A DNA stretch of 64,000 nucleotides from Mucilaginibacter psychrotolerans (GTDB lineage: Bacteria; Bacteroidota; Bacteroidia; Sphingobacteriales; Sphingobacteriaceae): NCBI RefSeq assembly GCF_004519315.1, contig NZ_SOZE01000006.1, positions 62,001 to 126,000 of the forward strand, written 5' to 3'. The position numbers were made by a program, and so were the translations under genes. A model generated the notes under the pieces. The model made no database searches. It was not told the origin of the DNA and worked only from the letters and a program-made list of their open reading frames with translations. Below, piece after piece: positions 9,115 to 18,309 of this stretch (position 1 is the first letter of the stretch; each line of letters begins with the position of its first letter).

Positions 9115-9798
9115 TTAAACGTTTGTTTTTATGCGATAGCCCAGGCCGCGCACAGTTTCCAGCCAGTCGGCAGCGGCAAAGGCTCCTAGTTTTTTACGTA
9201 TGTTTTTGATGTGGGCATCAATAAAGTTACTGTCGTAATCGTCGTTCACTACACTGCCCCAAATGTGCTCGCTTAGCTGCGCACGGGTTAAGGTGCGGTT
9301 CTTATGCAATATAAGGTAAGCAATCAGGTCGAATTCTTTTTTGGTAATGGCATTTACCGCATTGCTCATGTAAGTGATAGTGCGGTCGGTAAGGTTTACC
9401 AAAAAACCATCAAGGTCCACAACCTGGTTTACCAATCCAAACTTGCGACGGGTTATGGCTTGCATGCGGCTCTGCAATTCCAACAGCGAAAAGGGCTTGG
9501 CCAGGTAATCATCGGCACCCAGATCGAGGCCTTTTATACGGTCGTAAACTTCGGCGCGGGCGGTAAGAATAATGCAGGCTGCTTCGGGGCGACTCTTTTT
9601 GGCTTCTTTAAGTAAGTCTAAACCTTCATAGTCCGGCAGGCCAAGGTCAATGAGTATAAAATCGTAGAGGTTTACGGCAATTTTTTCAGATGCAGAAACG
9701 CCGTTGAAACACACCTCGCAGATATAGTTGTTCTTGGATAAGAACAATTCCATTTCGTAAGCCAGTGCTTTTTCATCCTCTATAATTAAAACATTCAT
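9115..9798 (-). CDS. OmpR/PhoB-type response regulator
   Basis: A 227-residue regulator with a receiver domain (1-115) and a winged-helix DNA-binding domain (about 130-225). The acidic pocket (IIEDE), phospho-acceptor Asp51 (LIDLGLPD), switch Thr79 and Lys101 (KPFS) are all present. The effector domain shows the OmpR family LTRAQLSEHIWG and HIKNIRKKLG elements. It is transcribed just ahead of the kinase and 6 bp after the barrel gene, so barrel, regulator and kinase form one operon. Confidence 0.93.
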   Translation of the reverse strand: MNVLIIEDEKALAYEMELFLSKNNYICEVCFNGVSASEKIAVNLYDFILIDLGLPDYEGLDLLKEAKKSRPEAACIILTARAEVYDRIKGLDLGADDYLAKPFSLLELQSRMQAITRRKFGLVNQVVDLDGFLVNLTDRTITYMSNAVNAITKKEFDLIAYLILHKNRTLTRAQLSEHIWGSVVNDDYDSNFIDAHIKNIRKKLGAFAAADWLETVRGLGYRIKTNV

Positions 9799-9804
9799 CG
9801 TGCA

Positions 9805-10716
9805 TCAATAAAAAACGTAATAAAATGTAAGATTATAAAAAGATTCGCGGCGGTTGAGCAAGGCTCCTTCCACATTTACTGGGATAGAATACTTGTACGA
9901 GAACTCCAGTGTGTAATGCGGCCTGTTATACGACACGGGTATCTTGAAGCTGTAATTGAGCATTGTGAATTTGGCGTTGGCACGTGCCCCCGTTGCGTTC
10001 TCGTTGCGAACATAAATATTGTCGGCCTCTAATTGGTACTTATGATCGATAGAGTACCGCTGCACAAAGTTTTGCGTACCCAATATAAAATTGAACGAGG
10101 GGTTGATGGACAGATAATCCTGATCGTCGAAGATACTCCAACTGCTCTCCCAGTATTTGGAGTTGCTTATGGTAGTAAACACATCGTACGATTTACCGAA
10201 AAGGTAATCGGCCACCAGGCTGGTTTTCGCGAAGCCCCAATCGTACGAGTTTTTGAAGTTGATATCGTTGGATGAGGCCGACTTGATGATAGCCGACTTA
10301 TTATTAAAAATAAACCGCGTGTAGCTTAGCGTGCCCGTAAAGTTTTTAGACAGGCGGTAGAAATAGCCGCCCCCCACGTCAATCTCATCAACCAAAGGCA
10401 CCTCGTAACCCAGCACCTTAAGTGCGGAGCCATATATAAAAAAACCCGATTTATAATTCACTACCAAATCAGCAGCCAAAAACGGATACTTTTTGGGGCC
10501 GGTACGCCCGAAGAATAGCGCATCGCTGCCGTAGTTTATACCAGCAGAAAGCGAGTTTTTACGCACGATAACATTGGTATCGGCAGCGGCTTTGGCAACA
10601 GTATCAGTATCGGCTACCAAACGGGTTTGCAGGCTGGCAAAAAGCGCTGGCTTTGCCAATGCTACGTTAAACGCATTGCAACTTATTACTAAAATTAATA
10701 TGCCGAAGTATCTCAT
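9805..10716 (-). CDS. Predicted outer-membrane beta-barrel protein
   Basis: A 303-residue protein with a signal peptide (about 1-21). The mature part is made of alternating amphipathic strands ending in an aromatic residue, finishing NLTFYYVFY, the pattern of an outer-membrane barrel. Tyr and Phe are abundant. No specific family is recognised. It precedes the response regulator by 6 bp on the same strand, so it may be regulated by, or sensed through, that two-component system. Confidence 0.7.
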   Translation of the reverse strand: MRYFGILILVISCNAFNVALAKPALFASLQTRLVADTDTVAKAAADTNVIVRKNSLSAGINYGSDALFFGRTGPKKYPFLAADLVVNYKSGFFIYGSALKVLGYEVPLVDEIDVGGGYFYRLSKNFTGTLSYTRFIFNNKSAIIKSASSNDINFKNSYDWGFAKTSLVADYLFGKSYDVFTTISNSKYWESSWSIFDDQDYLSINPSFNFILGTQNFVQRYSIDHKYQLEADNIYVRNENATGARANAKFTMLNYSFKIPVSYNRPHYTLEFSYKYSIPVNVEGALLNRRESFYNLTFYYVFY

Positions 10717-10740
10717 TTATAAAACGCGGTAAACTTAATA

Positions 10741-11088
10741 CTAATTATCGTTTCTTCTGGGAATTTCGGGTGGCCGCTCCATGCCATCCGGCCGTCGCTG
10801 GCGTTTTGGCTTCACTTTTGGCTTGCCGGTAAGTGGATCTATCTCCTCCACTTTTTCGGGCTTGGGTTGTTTTTTTGCTTTGGCTACCTCTTTTATTTTC
10901 TTTTTATCTTCTTCCTGCTGCCGTTTTTTGTCTTTGGTGGTTGTATCGCGCTGTTGAAACGCAGGGCGCATGCCCATATACATGGCGCCGCCACGAAAAT
11001 TATGATTGCTGCTGGTGTTGGAGCTGGCAGATAAAAGGCGTGGTGCGGATATCAACAGGAGTACAATATACAAAAACCACTTTATCAT
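10741..11088 (-). CDS. Small secreted Lys/Pro-rich protein of unknown function
   Basis: A 115-residue protein with a signal peptide (about 1-21) and a short linker. The rest is highly charged and probably disordered: KKRQQEEDKKKIKEV and PKPEKVEEIDPLTGKPKVKPK runs, then a Pro/Arg tail. No domain is recognised. It starts 24 bp upstream of the barrel gene on the same strand and probably heads that operon. It could be a periplasmic partner of the barrel, but nothing in the sequence proves this. Confidence 0.6.
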   Translation of the reverse strand: MIKWFLYIVLLLISAPRLLSASSNTSSNHNFRGGAMYMGMRPAFQQRDTTTKDKKRQQEEDKKKIKEVAKAKKQPKPEKVEEIDPLTGKPKVKPKRQRRPDGMERPPEIPRRNDN

Positions 11089-11244
11089 TTCAGGAGGAAA
11101 ACAATCTCGTTATTATCAACATAAACAAAAACCATAGGGTAATTGCCTATCTTAATAATAACAGCCGAGGGTAAAAATTAACTTATAGAGGCTTGATTAG
11201 TAATATTGGTAAATATATAAATAGCCTGTTGAGCCGCCAAGCGC

Positions 11245-12180
11245 TTAGGCCGTTAATTTAATATCTTTTGATGTATAAACCCGGGCATGGTCATCAATAA
11301 TGATGCAGGCCATTTGGTTAAGTTTATTGATGAGGTATAACCCGGCATTTATACCCATGGCAATAATAGGGGTAGCCATGGCATCGGCAAGCTCTGCACC
11401 GGGGGTAATGATGCTTACACTTTTAATTTTGCTCACCGCAAAGCCGCTATCGGGGTGTATATTGCCCACAGGCATAGCATCGCCGGTATAATTAAGCTTT
11501 TCTGAATTGAAGGATGTAGCGATAGCCATATTGCTGATATTTACGCCTGCAAAAGGCTGCCCGGCTTGCGACGGATCGGCGGCACCTATCGTCCATGGCG
11601 TATTATCCGGCTGGAGGCCCCAGCTAAGCAAATCGCCACCAGCGTTAATAACGCCGCTGCTCACGCCATCCATCTGTAAAATATATTTCGCTCTATCGGC
11701 TGCATACCCGCGGCTTATGGCGCCCAGGCCTATACGCATACCTTTGTTCTTTAAAAACACGGTTTGTTTTGCCGCATCAAGCACTACGTTTTTGTAGTTA
11801 GTGAGGCTTAGCTTGCGCTTGGCCGCCCTGGTATCGGCAGCAGCAATTTGGTTGGCGGGATAGGTAACATCAAAAGTGCCGTAAGTAAGTTCTGATATTT
11901 GCAACGCCCTATCAACCAGTTTAAAAATTTCTGCATCTACACGTACGGGGCGTATGCCGGCATTGCGGTTAATCTCATTCAGCTTACTGTCGTCGGTAAA
12001 GGTGCTCAGGAGTTTCTCCACGCGGTTGATTTCGTTTATCGCGCTATCAATGCGCTCATTGGCCCAATTAGCATCATTAGCCACCAGGCTTATTGCAAAA
12101 CCATTACCCATCAGGCGTACTTCGCGCGCGAAAATTGTATTGATACCTGTTAAATTTTTTACTGCCAGCATATGCTTCAA
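11245..12180 (-). CDS. apbE: FAD:protein FMN transferase (ApbE family)
   Basis: A 311-residue ApbE-family protein. These enzymes covalently attach FMN to Thr residues of exported or membrane flavoproteins. Family elements are visible: MGNGFAISL near the start, INRVEKLLSTFTDDSKLNEINRN, GTFDVTYPA, GAISRGYAADRA, INAGGDLLSWG, and a C-terminal ADAMATPIIAMG that contributes to the Mg site. No lipoprotein signal is present, unlike many homologues. The gene is the first of the minus-strand run towards the two-component system, but a 156-bp gap suggests a separate transcript. No flavoprotein target gene is adjacent. Confidence 0.88.
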   Translation of the reverse strand: MKHMLAVKNLTGINTIFAREVRLMGNGFAISLVANDANWANERIDSAINEINRVEKLLSTFTDDSKLNEINRNAGIRPVRVDAEIFKLVDRALQISELTYGTFDVTYPANQIAAADTRAAKRKLSLTNYKNVVLDAAKQTVFLKNKGMRIGLGAISRGYAADRAKYILQMDGVSSGVINAGGDLLSWGLQPDNTPWTIGAADPSQAGQPFAGVNISNMAIATSFNSEKLNYTGDAMPVGNIHPDSGFAVSKIKSVSIITPGAELADAMATPIIAMGINAGLYLINKLNQMACIIIDDHARVYTSKDIKLTA

Positions 12181-12411
12181 GATTTCTTACCGTGATAATT
12201 AGTTGCAGCCGACTTAGAAAAAACAGGGCAAACACCTAACCTAACATTGCTAAAGTAGCGCAGCATTATGAAATTGAGATGAAATGTAAATATGTGCTGA
12301 TAAAATATTATTTTGCAGGCGTTATATGTATCAATATTTCAATATCGATACATATAATTCCCCAATAATTTAAACTATTCACACTACATTCAACTGCGGA
12401 TTAAACCTGTC

Positions 12412-13530
12412 ATGAAAAAAATTGCGCTTTCGCTTTCGCTTTTGCTATCGTTTGCGCGCCTGGTGGCGCAAACCGGCAATACCAATAAAATCGAGCTCAA
12501 CGCTTTGTATGGGCTTAATACTTTCACCTCCGGATTTTACAAAACACCAGGACACATGACCGGTGCCGAAGCAATTTACCATTTTGATATGGGTAATAAC
12601 AAGGCTCCATATATCCAACTGCTCCATATACAATCTATCGATGTGGTAGCTGGCTTCCGCAACTTTAGCAAGGTAAGTGTTATAGATAGCAACAGCACGG
12701 TAAGCCACCCCATTGGGCAGGTGTACAACGTGCTGGGGCGGCTAGAAATTCCGGTTATTAAGGCAGGCGGTACACAGCTGATATTTGCCCCGGGGCTTGG
12801 CTTTGCTTATGCTACCGGTAGTTATTTTTCTAACGGCAACCCGCTAATAGGCAGCCATATTAATTTGGCAACCGAGGCAGGCTTATTTATAACAACGCCA
12901 CTTAGCAATACCATTGCTTTAAAAGGCGGGATAGATATTTTCCACTATTCAAATGGTGGCACCCGCGTGCCAAACAAGGGTATCAATACGGTAGAGGCAT
13001 CGTTTGGCCTTATCAAAACACTAAACACGCCGGGGCCGCAAACCGGCAGCAAGGCTTTTAGCACATATTTTAAACATTCGTTTGAAATTGGTTTGGATGC
13101 GGGCCGCAGGGGCGTACAAAAGGCCGACGGGGGCTTGTATAAATCGGGCTTTTCGGCAGCCTATAATTACCGCATAAGCCCGGCGGTAAGCTTAAAGGCT
13201 GGTGCAGATGCCGTGTATTATTTCTCTATCTATCATCCGGACGACGACCCGAAAACCAACCTGGAACCGAGCTATCAATACCATGGCTCATCTTTCGACA
13301 GATGGCGGTACGGCCTTAGCGGAGGTACCGATTTATGGATGGGGCGGTTGGCTATTATGGCCAACTATGGCTTTTACCTGCATTATAAAAGCACCACTAA
13401 AATCAACAGCTATTGGAGCCCCGGCGTAAAATATTATGTGCTGCCATGGGTGGCCCTACAGGTTAAGGCTTACATACACGGCAGCGATTGCGATTATTTG
13501 GGCGGCGGTTTAATTTTCCGCGCGCACTAA
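12412..13530 (+). CDS. PagL-like lipid A 3-O-deacylase / acyloxyacyl hydrolase
   Basis: A 372-residue outer-membrane barrel protein with a signal peptide ending near residue 20 (LVAQ). Around residues 176-195 it has DIFHYSNGG followed by PNKG, matching the PagL HxSNxG active-site motif (His178, Ser180); Glu195 is a candidate third residue. PagL enzymes remove an acyl chain from lipid A in the outer membrane. The protein is about twice the size of classical PagL, as is usual for Bacteroidota homologues. It is preceded by a 230-bp intergenic region and its stop overlaps prfA by 4 bp tail to tail. Confidence 0.72.
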   Translation: MKKIALSLSLLLSFARLVAQTGNTNKIELNALYGLNTFTSGFYKTPGHMTGAEAIYHFDMGNNKAPYIQLLHIQSIDVVAGFRNFSKVSVIDSNSTVSHPIGQVYNVLGRLEIPVIKAGGTQLIFAPGLGFAYATGSYFSNGNPLIGSHINLATEAGLFITTPLSNTIALKGGIDIFHYSNGGTRVPNKGINTVEASFGLIKTLNTPGPQTGSKAFSTYFKHSFEIGLDAGRRGVQKADGGLYKSGFSAAYNYRISPAVSLKAGADAVYYFSIYHPDDDPKTNLEPSYQYHGSSFDRWRYGLSGGTDLWMGRLAIMANYGFYLHYKSTTKINSYWSPGVKYYVLPWVALQVKAYIHGSDCDYLGGGLIFRAH

Positions 13531-14600
13531 GCGGCGGTGCCTTCTTTTAAGCGTTCTGCATTCTCTGCAAATTGCAGGGCTTCCATAATCTCCTGCAGAT
13601 CGCCGTTCATTACGCCGTTAAGGTTGTATATGGTTAAGCCTATGCGATGCTCGGTTAAGCGGCCTTGCGGATAGTTGTAGGTACGTACTTTGGCACTCCT
13701 GTCACCTGTGGCAACCATCGTTTTGCGCCTTTTTGAAGTCTCTTCCAGGTGTTTTTGCAACTCCATTTCGTAAACGCGCGAGCGTAACACGCCTAAAGCT
13801 TTATCGTAATTTTTTAATTGAGATTTTTGATCCTGGCACTGCGCAACAATACCTGTTGGGATGTGTGTTAAACGCACGGCAGAATAAGTTGTGTTTACCG
13901 ACTGACCACCCGGACCAGATGCGCAGAACAAATCCTTACGGATATCGCTCACCTGCAAATCGATATCGAACTCGTCAACCTCGGGCAGTACCACTACCGA
14001 AGCTGCCGATGTATGCACGCGGCCTTGTGTTTCGGTATCGGGCACGCGCTGTACGCGGTGCACACCGCTTTCGTATTTAAAATTGCCGTAGGCATCTTCA
14101 GCGTTTACATTAAACACAATTTCTTTATAGCCTCCGGCGGTGCCTTCAGTATAGTCAACCAGTTCAGTTTTCCAGCCGCGGCGTTCGCAATAACGCATAT
14201 ACATACGGTACATATCGCCTGCAAATAACGCTGCCTCATCGCCGCCCGTACCACCACGTATTTCAATAATAGCATTCTTAGAATCTTCCGGGTCTTTCGG
14301 TATCAGCATCAAACGGATCTTTTCTTCCATTTCATCCTGCCTGGTCAACAATTCGTCCAATTCCATCTTCGCCATCTCGCGGAACTCCTCGTCCTTCTCG
14401 GTAGCCAAAATTTCTTTATTGGAATCAATGTTGCTCATAATGTTTTTGTAAACATTATACTCGTCAACAATTTTGGCAAGGTCTTTATATTCTTTGTTCA
14501 ACTGGGCAAAGCGCTTCATATCGCTCATCGCGTCGGGGCTGCTTAGCTCAACTTCAACCGCTTTCCAGCGCTGATATATCAGTTCTAATTTTTCTAACAT
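13527..14600 (-). CDS. prfA: Peptide chain release factor 1
   Basis: A 357-residue RF1, which terminates translation at UAA and UAG. The GGQ catalytic tripeptide is at 231-233, and the stop-codon recognition PxT motif is PDT at 187-189 in VQRVPDTETQGR. The acidic TEGTAGGYKE and IEIRGGTGGDEAALF segments are typical. Length and motifs distinguish it from RF2, which has SPF. It is a single gene, convergent with the PagL-like gene with a 4-bp overlap. Confidence 0.97.
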   Translation of the reverse strand: MLEKLELIYQRWKAVEVELSSPDAMSDMKRFAQLNKEYKDLAKIVDEYNVYKNIMSNIDSNKEILATEKDEEFREMAKMELDELLTRQDEMEEKIRLMLIPKDPEDSKNAIIEIRGGTGGDEAALFAGDMYRMYMRYCERRGWKTELVDYTEGTAGGYKEIVFNVNAEDAYGNFKYESGVHRVQRVPDTETQGRVHTSAASVVVLPEVDEFDIDLQVSDIRKDLFCASGPGGQSVNTTYSAVRLTHIPTGIVAQCQDQKSQLKNYDKALGVLRSRVYEMELQKHLEETSKRRKTMVATGDRSAKVRTYNYPQGRLTEHRIGLTIYNLNGVMNGDLQEIMEALQFAENAERLKEGTAA

Positions 14601-14796
14601 CTTATTTCGAAAATCAATCGCAGCGCTTGTTGGTTAGGCCAGCCCCGCTTCTTATTAAGCCTTTTTTTCCTTTCTACACAGGCTACGCCAAAAGGCTTTC
14701 TATTCCAATCGGGTTTACGCTACGCAGTTTGTCGCTAAAAACATGCAAAAATACGCAAATTAAGGGATATAATTTATTCAGCAGATTGTAAATAGA

Positions 14797-15570
14797 TTAG
14801 TGTTTCCAAACGGGTATTGCCTCACGCTCGAAATACTTTAGGGTCAACTCTGTACCATCGAAAACGGCGTAAGAGGAATTGTACAGCCAATCGCCAAGAT
14901 TAACATAACGGGAACGCTCGGTTAAAGCAATATCAAGCGGCTTATGGCGATGCCCGTAAACCATATAATCGTAATGCTTGCTTTGCAGCAATTCGCGCGA
15001 GTAAACTTGTATCCACTCCTGTGGGTGCAGTTTAGCTTCGCCTATACGTGCATTGGTTTGCTTACTATCGTGCGACCATGCATTGGCCAACCCAATACCC
15101 AGGTTTGGATGCAACCTGGCAAACATCCACTGGCAAAGCCTGCTGCGGAAGATCTTCTTAAGGAATTTGTATTTTTTATCGCCGGGGCCAAGGCCATCGC
15201 CGTGATGCAGGTAAAAAGTCTTACCGTTGCGTTCCATTTCCAGTTCATTGGTTATGATGGTGGCGTTCAATTCTTTCTCAAAATAATCAAACATCCACAT
15301 ATCGTGGTTCCCTTTAAAAAAATAAAGCTTTATGCCGGCATCTGCCAGTTCGGCCAGTTTGCCCAAAAAGCGGATGTAACCTCTTGGAACTACCGTTTTA
15401 TACTCAAACCAAAAATCGAACACATCGCCCACCAAAAAAAGTTCGGCGGCATCCACCTTTACCATATCCAGCCAGCGGATGATGCGGGCCTCGCGCACGG
15501 CTGAGGTTTCGGCACCACGCACGCCTAAATGAAAATCAGAAGCAAAGTATAATTTATTACCGGTTGGCAT
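14797..15570 (-). CDS. lpxH: UDP-2,3-diacylglucosamine diphosphatase (LpxH type)
   Basis: A 257-residue calcineurin-like metallophosphoesterase of the LpxH group, which makes lipid X from UDP-diacylglucosamine at the inner membrane face during lipid A synthesis. Metal ligands are visible: ASDFHLG (Asp12, His14), GDVFDFW (49-54), GNHD (87-90), HHGDG (122-126) and GHRH near residue 205. Bacteroidota use this LpxH-like branch. It stands alone between prfA and the DUF922 gene. Confidence 0.87.
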   Translation of the reverse strand: MPTGNKLYFASDFHLGVRGAETSAVREARIIRWLDMVKVDAAELFLVGDVFDFWFEYKTVVPRGYIRFLGKLAELADAGIKLYFFKGNHDMWMFDYFEKELNATIITNELEMERNGKTFYLHHGDGLGPGDKKYKFLKKIFRSRLCQWMFARLHPNLGIGLANAWSHDSKQTNARIGEAKLHPQEWIQVYSRELLQSKHYDYMVYGHRHKPLDIALTERSRYVNLGDWLYNSSYAVFDGTELTLKYFEREAIPVWKH

Positions 15571-15624
15571 ATAGCATCAAAAATACAGCAATAATCCAAA
15601 GCAGCAAATTGGAATTATGCAGGC

Positions 15625-16185
15625 CTAATACGCCCCGGCAGTAAGCGGCGGCATATTCTCAATACGCTTGACAAAATACAAATCCCAGGCGTGCTGTTGT
15701 TGTTTATTGGTGCTGTGGCCGGTGTCTTCATCGTAATCAATATTCAGCTGTTTGTATTTAGCGTCTATACGGTTAAAGATATCCATCGCCTCGTTTTTGT
15801 AATTGGCGGTAAAACGGGTGCGGTTTACTACCCGCAATACCTCCTGTTGTTCCAGGTAAGCGATATTGTAATGGCCCTGCTCGTGCTTTAGTATCTCGGC
15901 CATAGATTGCTGCGAGGTAATGCGCGAGCGGTCTATCCACGATTTGTAATTGTTCATATCCAGCCGCACGTTAAAATGCAGAATATATTCACCATCCTGG
16001 TGCGTGGCCTGGAAACGGAAATCGAGGGTGCAATTGGTGTAGGCCACCACGCCGCGGTTATTGGCACGTGGATAGCCCTGAAAATCATCCGCCGTAAGCT
16101 GCCTGAAAGGCTGGGCATAAAGCGTAAAAGTAGCAAGCAGCAACAACACCGATACCGTGCCTGCACGTAATAATCTCAACATCAT
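15625..16185 (-). CDS. DUF922 secreted zinc-dependent protease
   Basis: A 186-residue protein with a signal peptide (about 1-24). The catalytic helix carries HEQGH at 101-105, the HExxH zinc motif, inside the DUF922 context EILKHEQGHYNIAY. It is predicted to be a periplasmic metalloprotease with unknown substrate. It begins 22 bp after the stop of the SPFH gene on the same strand, so the two may be co-transcribed. Confidence 0.82.
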   Translation of the reverse strand: MMLRLLRAGTVSVLLLLATFTLYAQPFRQLTADDFQGYPRANNRGVVAYTNCTLDFRFQATHQDGEYILHFNVRLDMNNYKSWIDRSRITSQQSMAEILKHEQGHYNIAYLEQQEVLRVVNRTRFTANYKNEAMDIFNRIDAKYKQLNIDYDEDTGHSTNKQQQHAWDLYFVKRIENMPPLTAGAY

Positions 16186-16207
16186 CAGAAGGGGTTAAAA
16201 AGTAATT

Positions 16208-17149
16208 TTACTTTTTGACTTTATCCGATTGCAGAAGGTTTAATGCCATCATTTCTTTCATGGTATGCTCCATCCCTGCGGTAGAGCCATCCAAGAAAAT
16301 AACGTTGCCGTTAGAATTTTCGGCGAAGTGCTTGATAGATTCAGTCCACATGGTAAAGAGGATAACCGAGGTATCCATGTTGGCGCCTTGCATTTCTTTG
16401 GCGGCCGTAGTCATACCCTTGGCCACCTCCTCGCGGAACAAAGCTATACCCTGGCCACGCAATTGTGCCGCCTGGCGTTCGGCCTCGGCAGAAATCTTGA
16501 TGGCGTTACCATCTGCTTCAGCTGCTTTTGTTTTGGTGATGAGCAATGCCTGCCCTTCGTTCTCGGCTGCTGCTTTGAGGTTATTGGAGGCCACTACCTG
16601 GCTCATCGATTTCATGATGACATCATCGAAGGTGATATCGTTCAGCTGCAAATCTTGCAGGTGATAGCCCCAGCCTTCCAGTATGGTATCCAATTGGTCT
16701 TTTACGTGTTCTACGATATCGCGGCGCAAAATCAGCACTTCGCTTTGGCGCTTGGTAGCTACGAATGCGCGGATAGAACCCTCTACGGTACGGATGAGCG
16801 CCTGCATCAGGTTACGCTCGTCTACGAATTTAAAGGCAACGTTTTTTATGGCCTCTTCAGATTGATCGAGCACAGAGTACAGGAGCATTGCCTTAAAGTA
16901 AACGTTGGCCTGATCGAACGTTACGGCCTGGAACTCCAGCTCTACCGAGCGGTTTTGGATGGATATTTTAGAGTAGACATTTTCGATGAAAGGGATCTTA
17001 AAATTCAAGCCGGGGGCTAATATGCGGCGGTATTTACCGAAAACGGTTATCACCACGATGGTGCCCTGTTTTACCGTAACGAACGACGAGGCTACCCCGA
17101 CAAAAACAAGAAACAGGATGATGTAAAAAACAATAGATGTAGCTTCCAT
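16208..17149 (-). CDS. SPFH/Band 7 domain membrane protein
   Basis: A 313-residue stomatin-like protein. It has an N-terminal TM segment (about 5-25), a Band 7 domain (about 28-215; FGKYRRILAPGLNFKIPF is the typical opening) and an Ala/Glu-rich coiled coil (about 190-245) that drives ring oligomerization. SPFH proteins scaffold membrane microdomains and often partner with proteases. The DUF922 gene immediately downstream fits that loosely. Confidence 0.9.
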   Translation of the reverse strand: MEATSIVFYIILFLVFVGVASSFVTVKQGTIVVITVFGKYRRILAPGLNFKIPFIENVYSKISIQNRSVELEFQAVTFDQANVYFKAMLLYSVLDQSEEAIKNVAFKFVDERNLMQALIRTVEGSIRAFVATKRQSEVLILRRDIVEHVKDQLDTILEGWGYHLQDLQLNDITFDDVIMKSMSQVVASNNLKAAAENEGQALLITKTKAAEADGNAIKISAEAERQAAQLRGQGIALFREEVAKGMTTAAKEMQGANMDTSVILFTMWTESIKHFAENSNGNVIFLDGSTAGMEHTMKEMMALNLLQSDKVKK

Positions 17150-17218
17150 TTGGCTTTATAATTTGAAATAAATATAGGCTTATTTATGATAGATTCATGC
17201 GAAATTTAAAAGCAGGAA

Positions 17219-17308
17219 GTAGAGACGCAATATTTTGCGTCTCCGATAAGAAAAACGAATCTGAATGGTGGAATTGCAAACGGGAGACGCAAAATATTGC
17301 GTCTCTAC
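17219..17308. repeat. Perfect 26-bp inverted repeat, each arm itself a hairpin
   Basis: The arm at 17219-17244 is the exact reverse complement of 17283-17308. Each arm also contains GAGACGCAA and TTGCGTCTC, so it can fold on itself. The 38-bp centre is non-coding. It begins 5 bp past the egtD stop and may act as a transcript end, though no T-run follows. Such GAGACGCAA-type palindromes are, from memory, dispersed repeats. Confidence 0.75.
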
Positions 17309-17313
17309 AAGAA

Positions 17314-18303
17314 TTATTCCGCCACCCAAACGGCATCAACAAACCAACCTTTGGTATCCAAAAATCTATTTGAAGGCTTAAAACCCGCAATCGCTGCCAT
17401 GTTGTCCACCTGTTCCACGGTAAATTTCTGCGATATTTCCATGTAGATGTACTCGTCTCTGGCGAAGCTTATAAGCTCATCGCCGATATTCACCTGCTGT
17501 TCCTGCAAACTAATCAGGTAACTCCGGCAGGCTCCGCTTTCCGGGTCGTACATGGCGTAATGGTCGAATTGGGAAACATCGAAATTGCCGTTCAGTTCGC
17601 GGTTAATGCGCTCCAATAAATTCAGATTGAAACGTTTGGTGATGCCTTCCTTGTCGTTATAAGCAGCCAAAACGGTGTGCGGGTTTTTCTTCAGGTCTAC
17701 ACCTATCAGTACCATATCACCGGGCGAAAGATGTTCGCGCAGGACCTTGCAAAATGCCTCGGCATCCTTCACCTGCATATTGCCGATGTTAGACCCCAGG
17801 AACATCACCACCTTGCGTTTATCGGATATGGATGCTGCCTTTTTCAACATGTCGAAATATTCACCCTGCAAGCCATTTATTTTTAAGCCCGGCAAGGTAA
17901 CCGGCAGGGTAATGTTGAGGTACGATATTACGTTTCCCGAGATATCAATAGGTAAGTAGGTAAAATCTGCCTGCTCATCAATCAAATACTTTAACAGGTG
18001 GCTCGATTTGGTAGCATCCCCCGCGCCCAACTCTATCAGTTCAAATGCGTCGCCATCGGCCATGATGGCTTTGGCCAGCTCCCCGGTCTTTTGGGTAAAT
18101 ATTTCCATCTCGCAATTGGTGGGGTAATATTCGGCGCAGTTCATCAGCTCCTGAAATATCTTATCGCCGATTGCATCGTAAAAATATTTGGAGTCGAGTC
18201 GTTTTGGCGTTGCGCTTAAACCGGTTATCACGTCCTTGTAGAACTGTCCGTTGGTGCTGAGTTGCGCTTCAGGGTTTTTCAGGGTACAGGTAGATGTTTC
18301 CAT
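17314..18303 (-). CDS. egtD: L-histidine N-alpha-methyltransferase, ergothioneine pathway
   Basis: A 329-residue EgtD homologue, which trimethylates histidine to hercynine using S-adenosylmethionine. Recognisable features are AEYYPTNCE near residue 60 (the EgtD EYYPT signature), the SAM-binding ELIELGAGDATK (about 88-99) and FLGSNIGN (about 165). It is the last gene of the six-gene operon, 6 bp after egtB. No egtC or egtE is present in the window, so the remaining chemistry would have to use free cysteine in the EgtB step and an unlinked lyase. Confidence 0.92.
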   Translation of the reverse strand: METSTCTLKNPEAQLSTNGQFYKDVITGLSATPKRLDSKYFYDAIGDKIFQELMNCAEYYPTNCEMEIFTQKTGELAKAIMADGDAFELIELGAGDATKSSHLLKYLIDEQADFTYLPIDISGNVISYLNITLPVTLPGLKINGLQGEYFDMLKKAASISDKRKVVMFLGSNIGNMQVKDAEAFCKVLREHLSPGDMVLIGVDLKKNPHTVLAAYNDKEGITKRFNLNLLERINRELNGNFDVSQFDHYAMYDPESGACRSYLISLQEQQVNIGDELISFARDEYIYMEISQKFTVEQVDNMAAIAGFKPSNRFLDTKGWFVDAVWVAE

Positions 18304-18309
18304 TGATTT

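Noticed and set aside
16265..17020. Plus-strand 251-codon frame
   Set aside because: It lies antisense to the well-supported SPFH gene and its Cys/His/Tyr-rich product resembles no protein.
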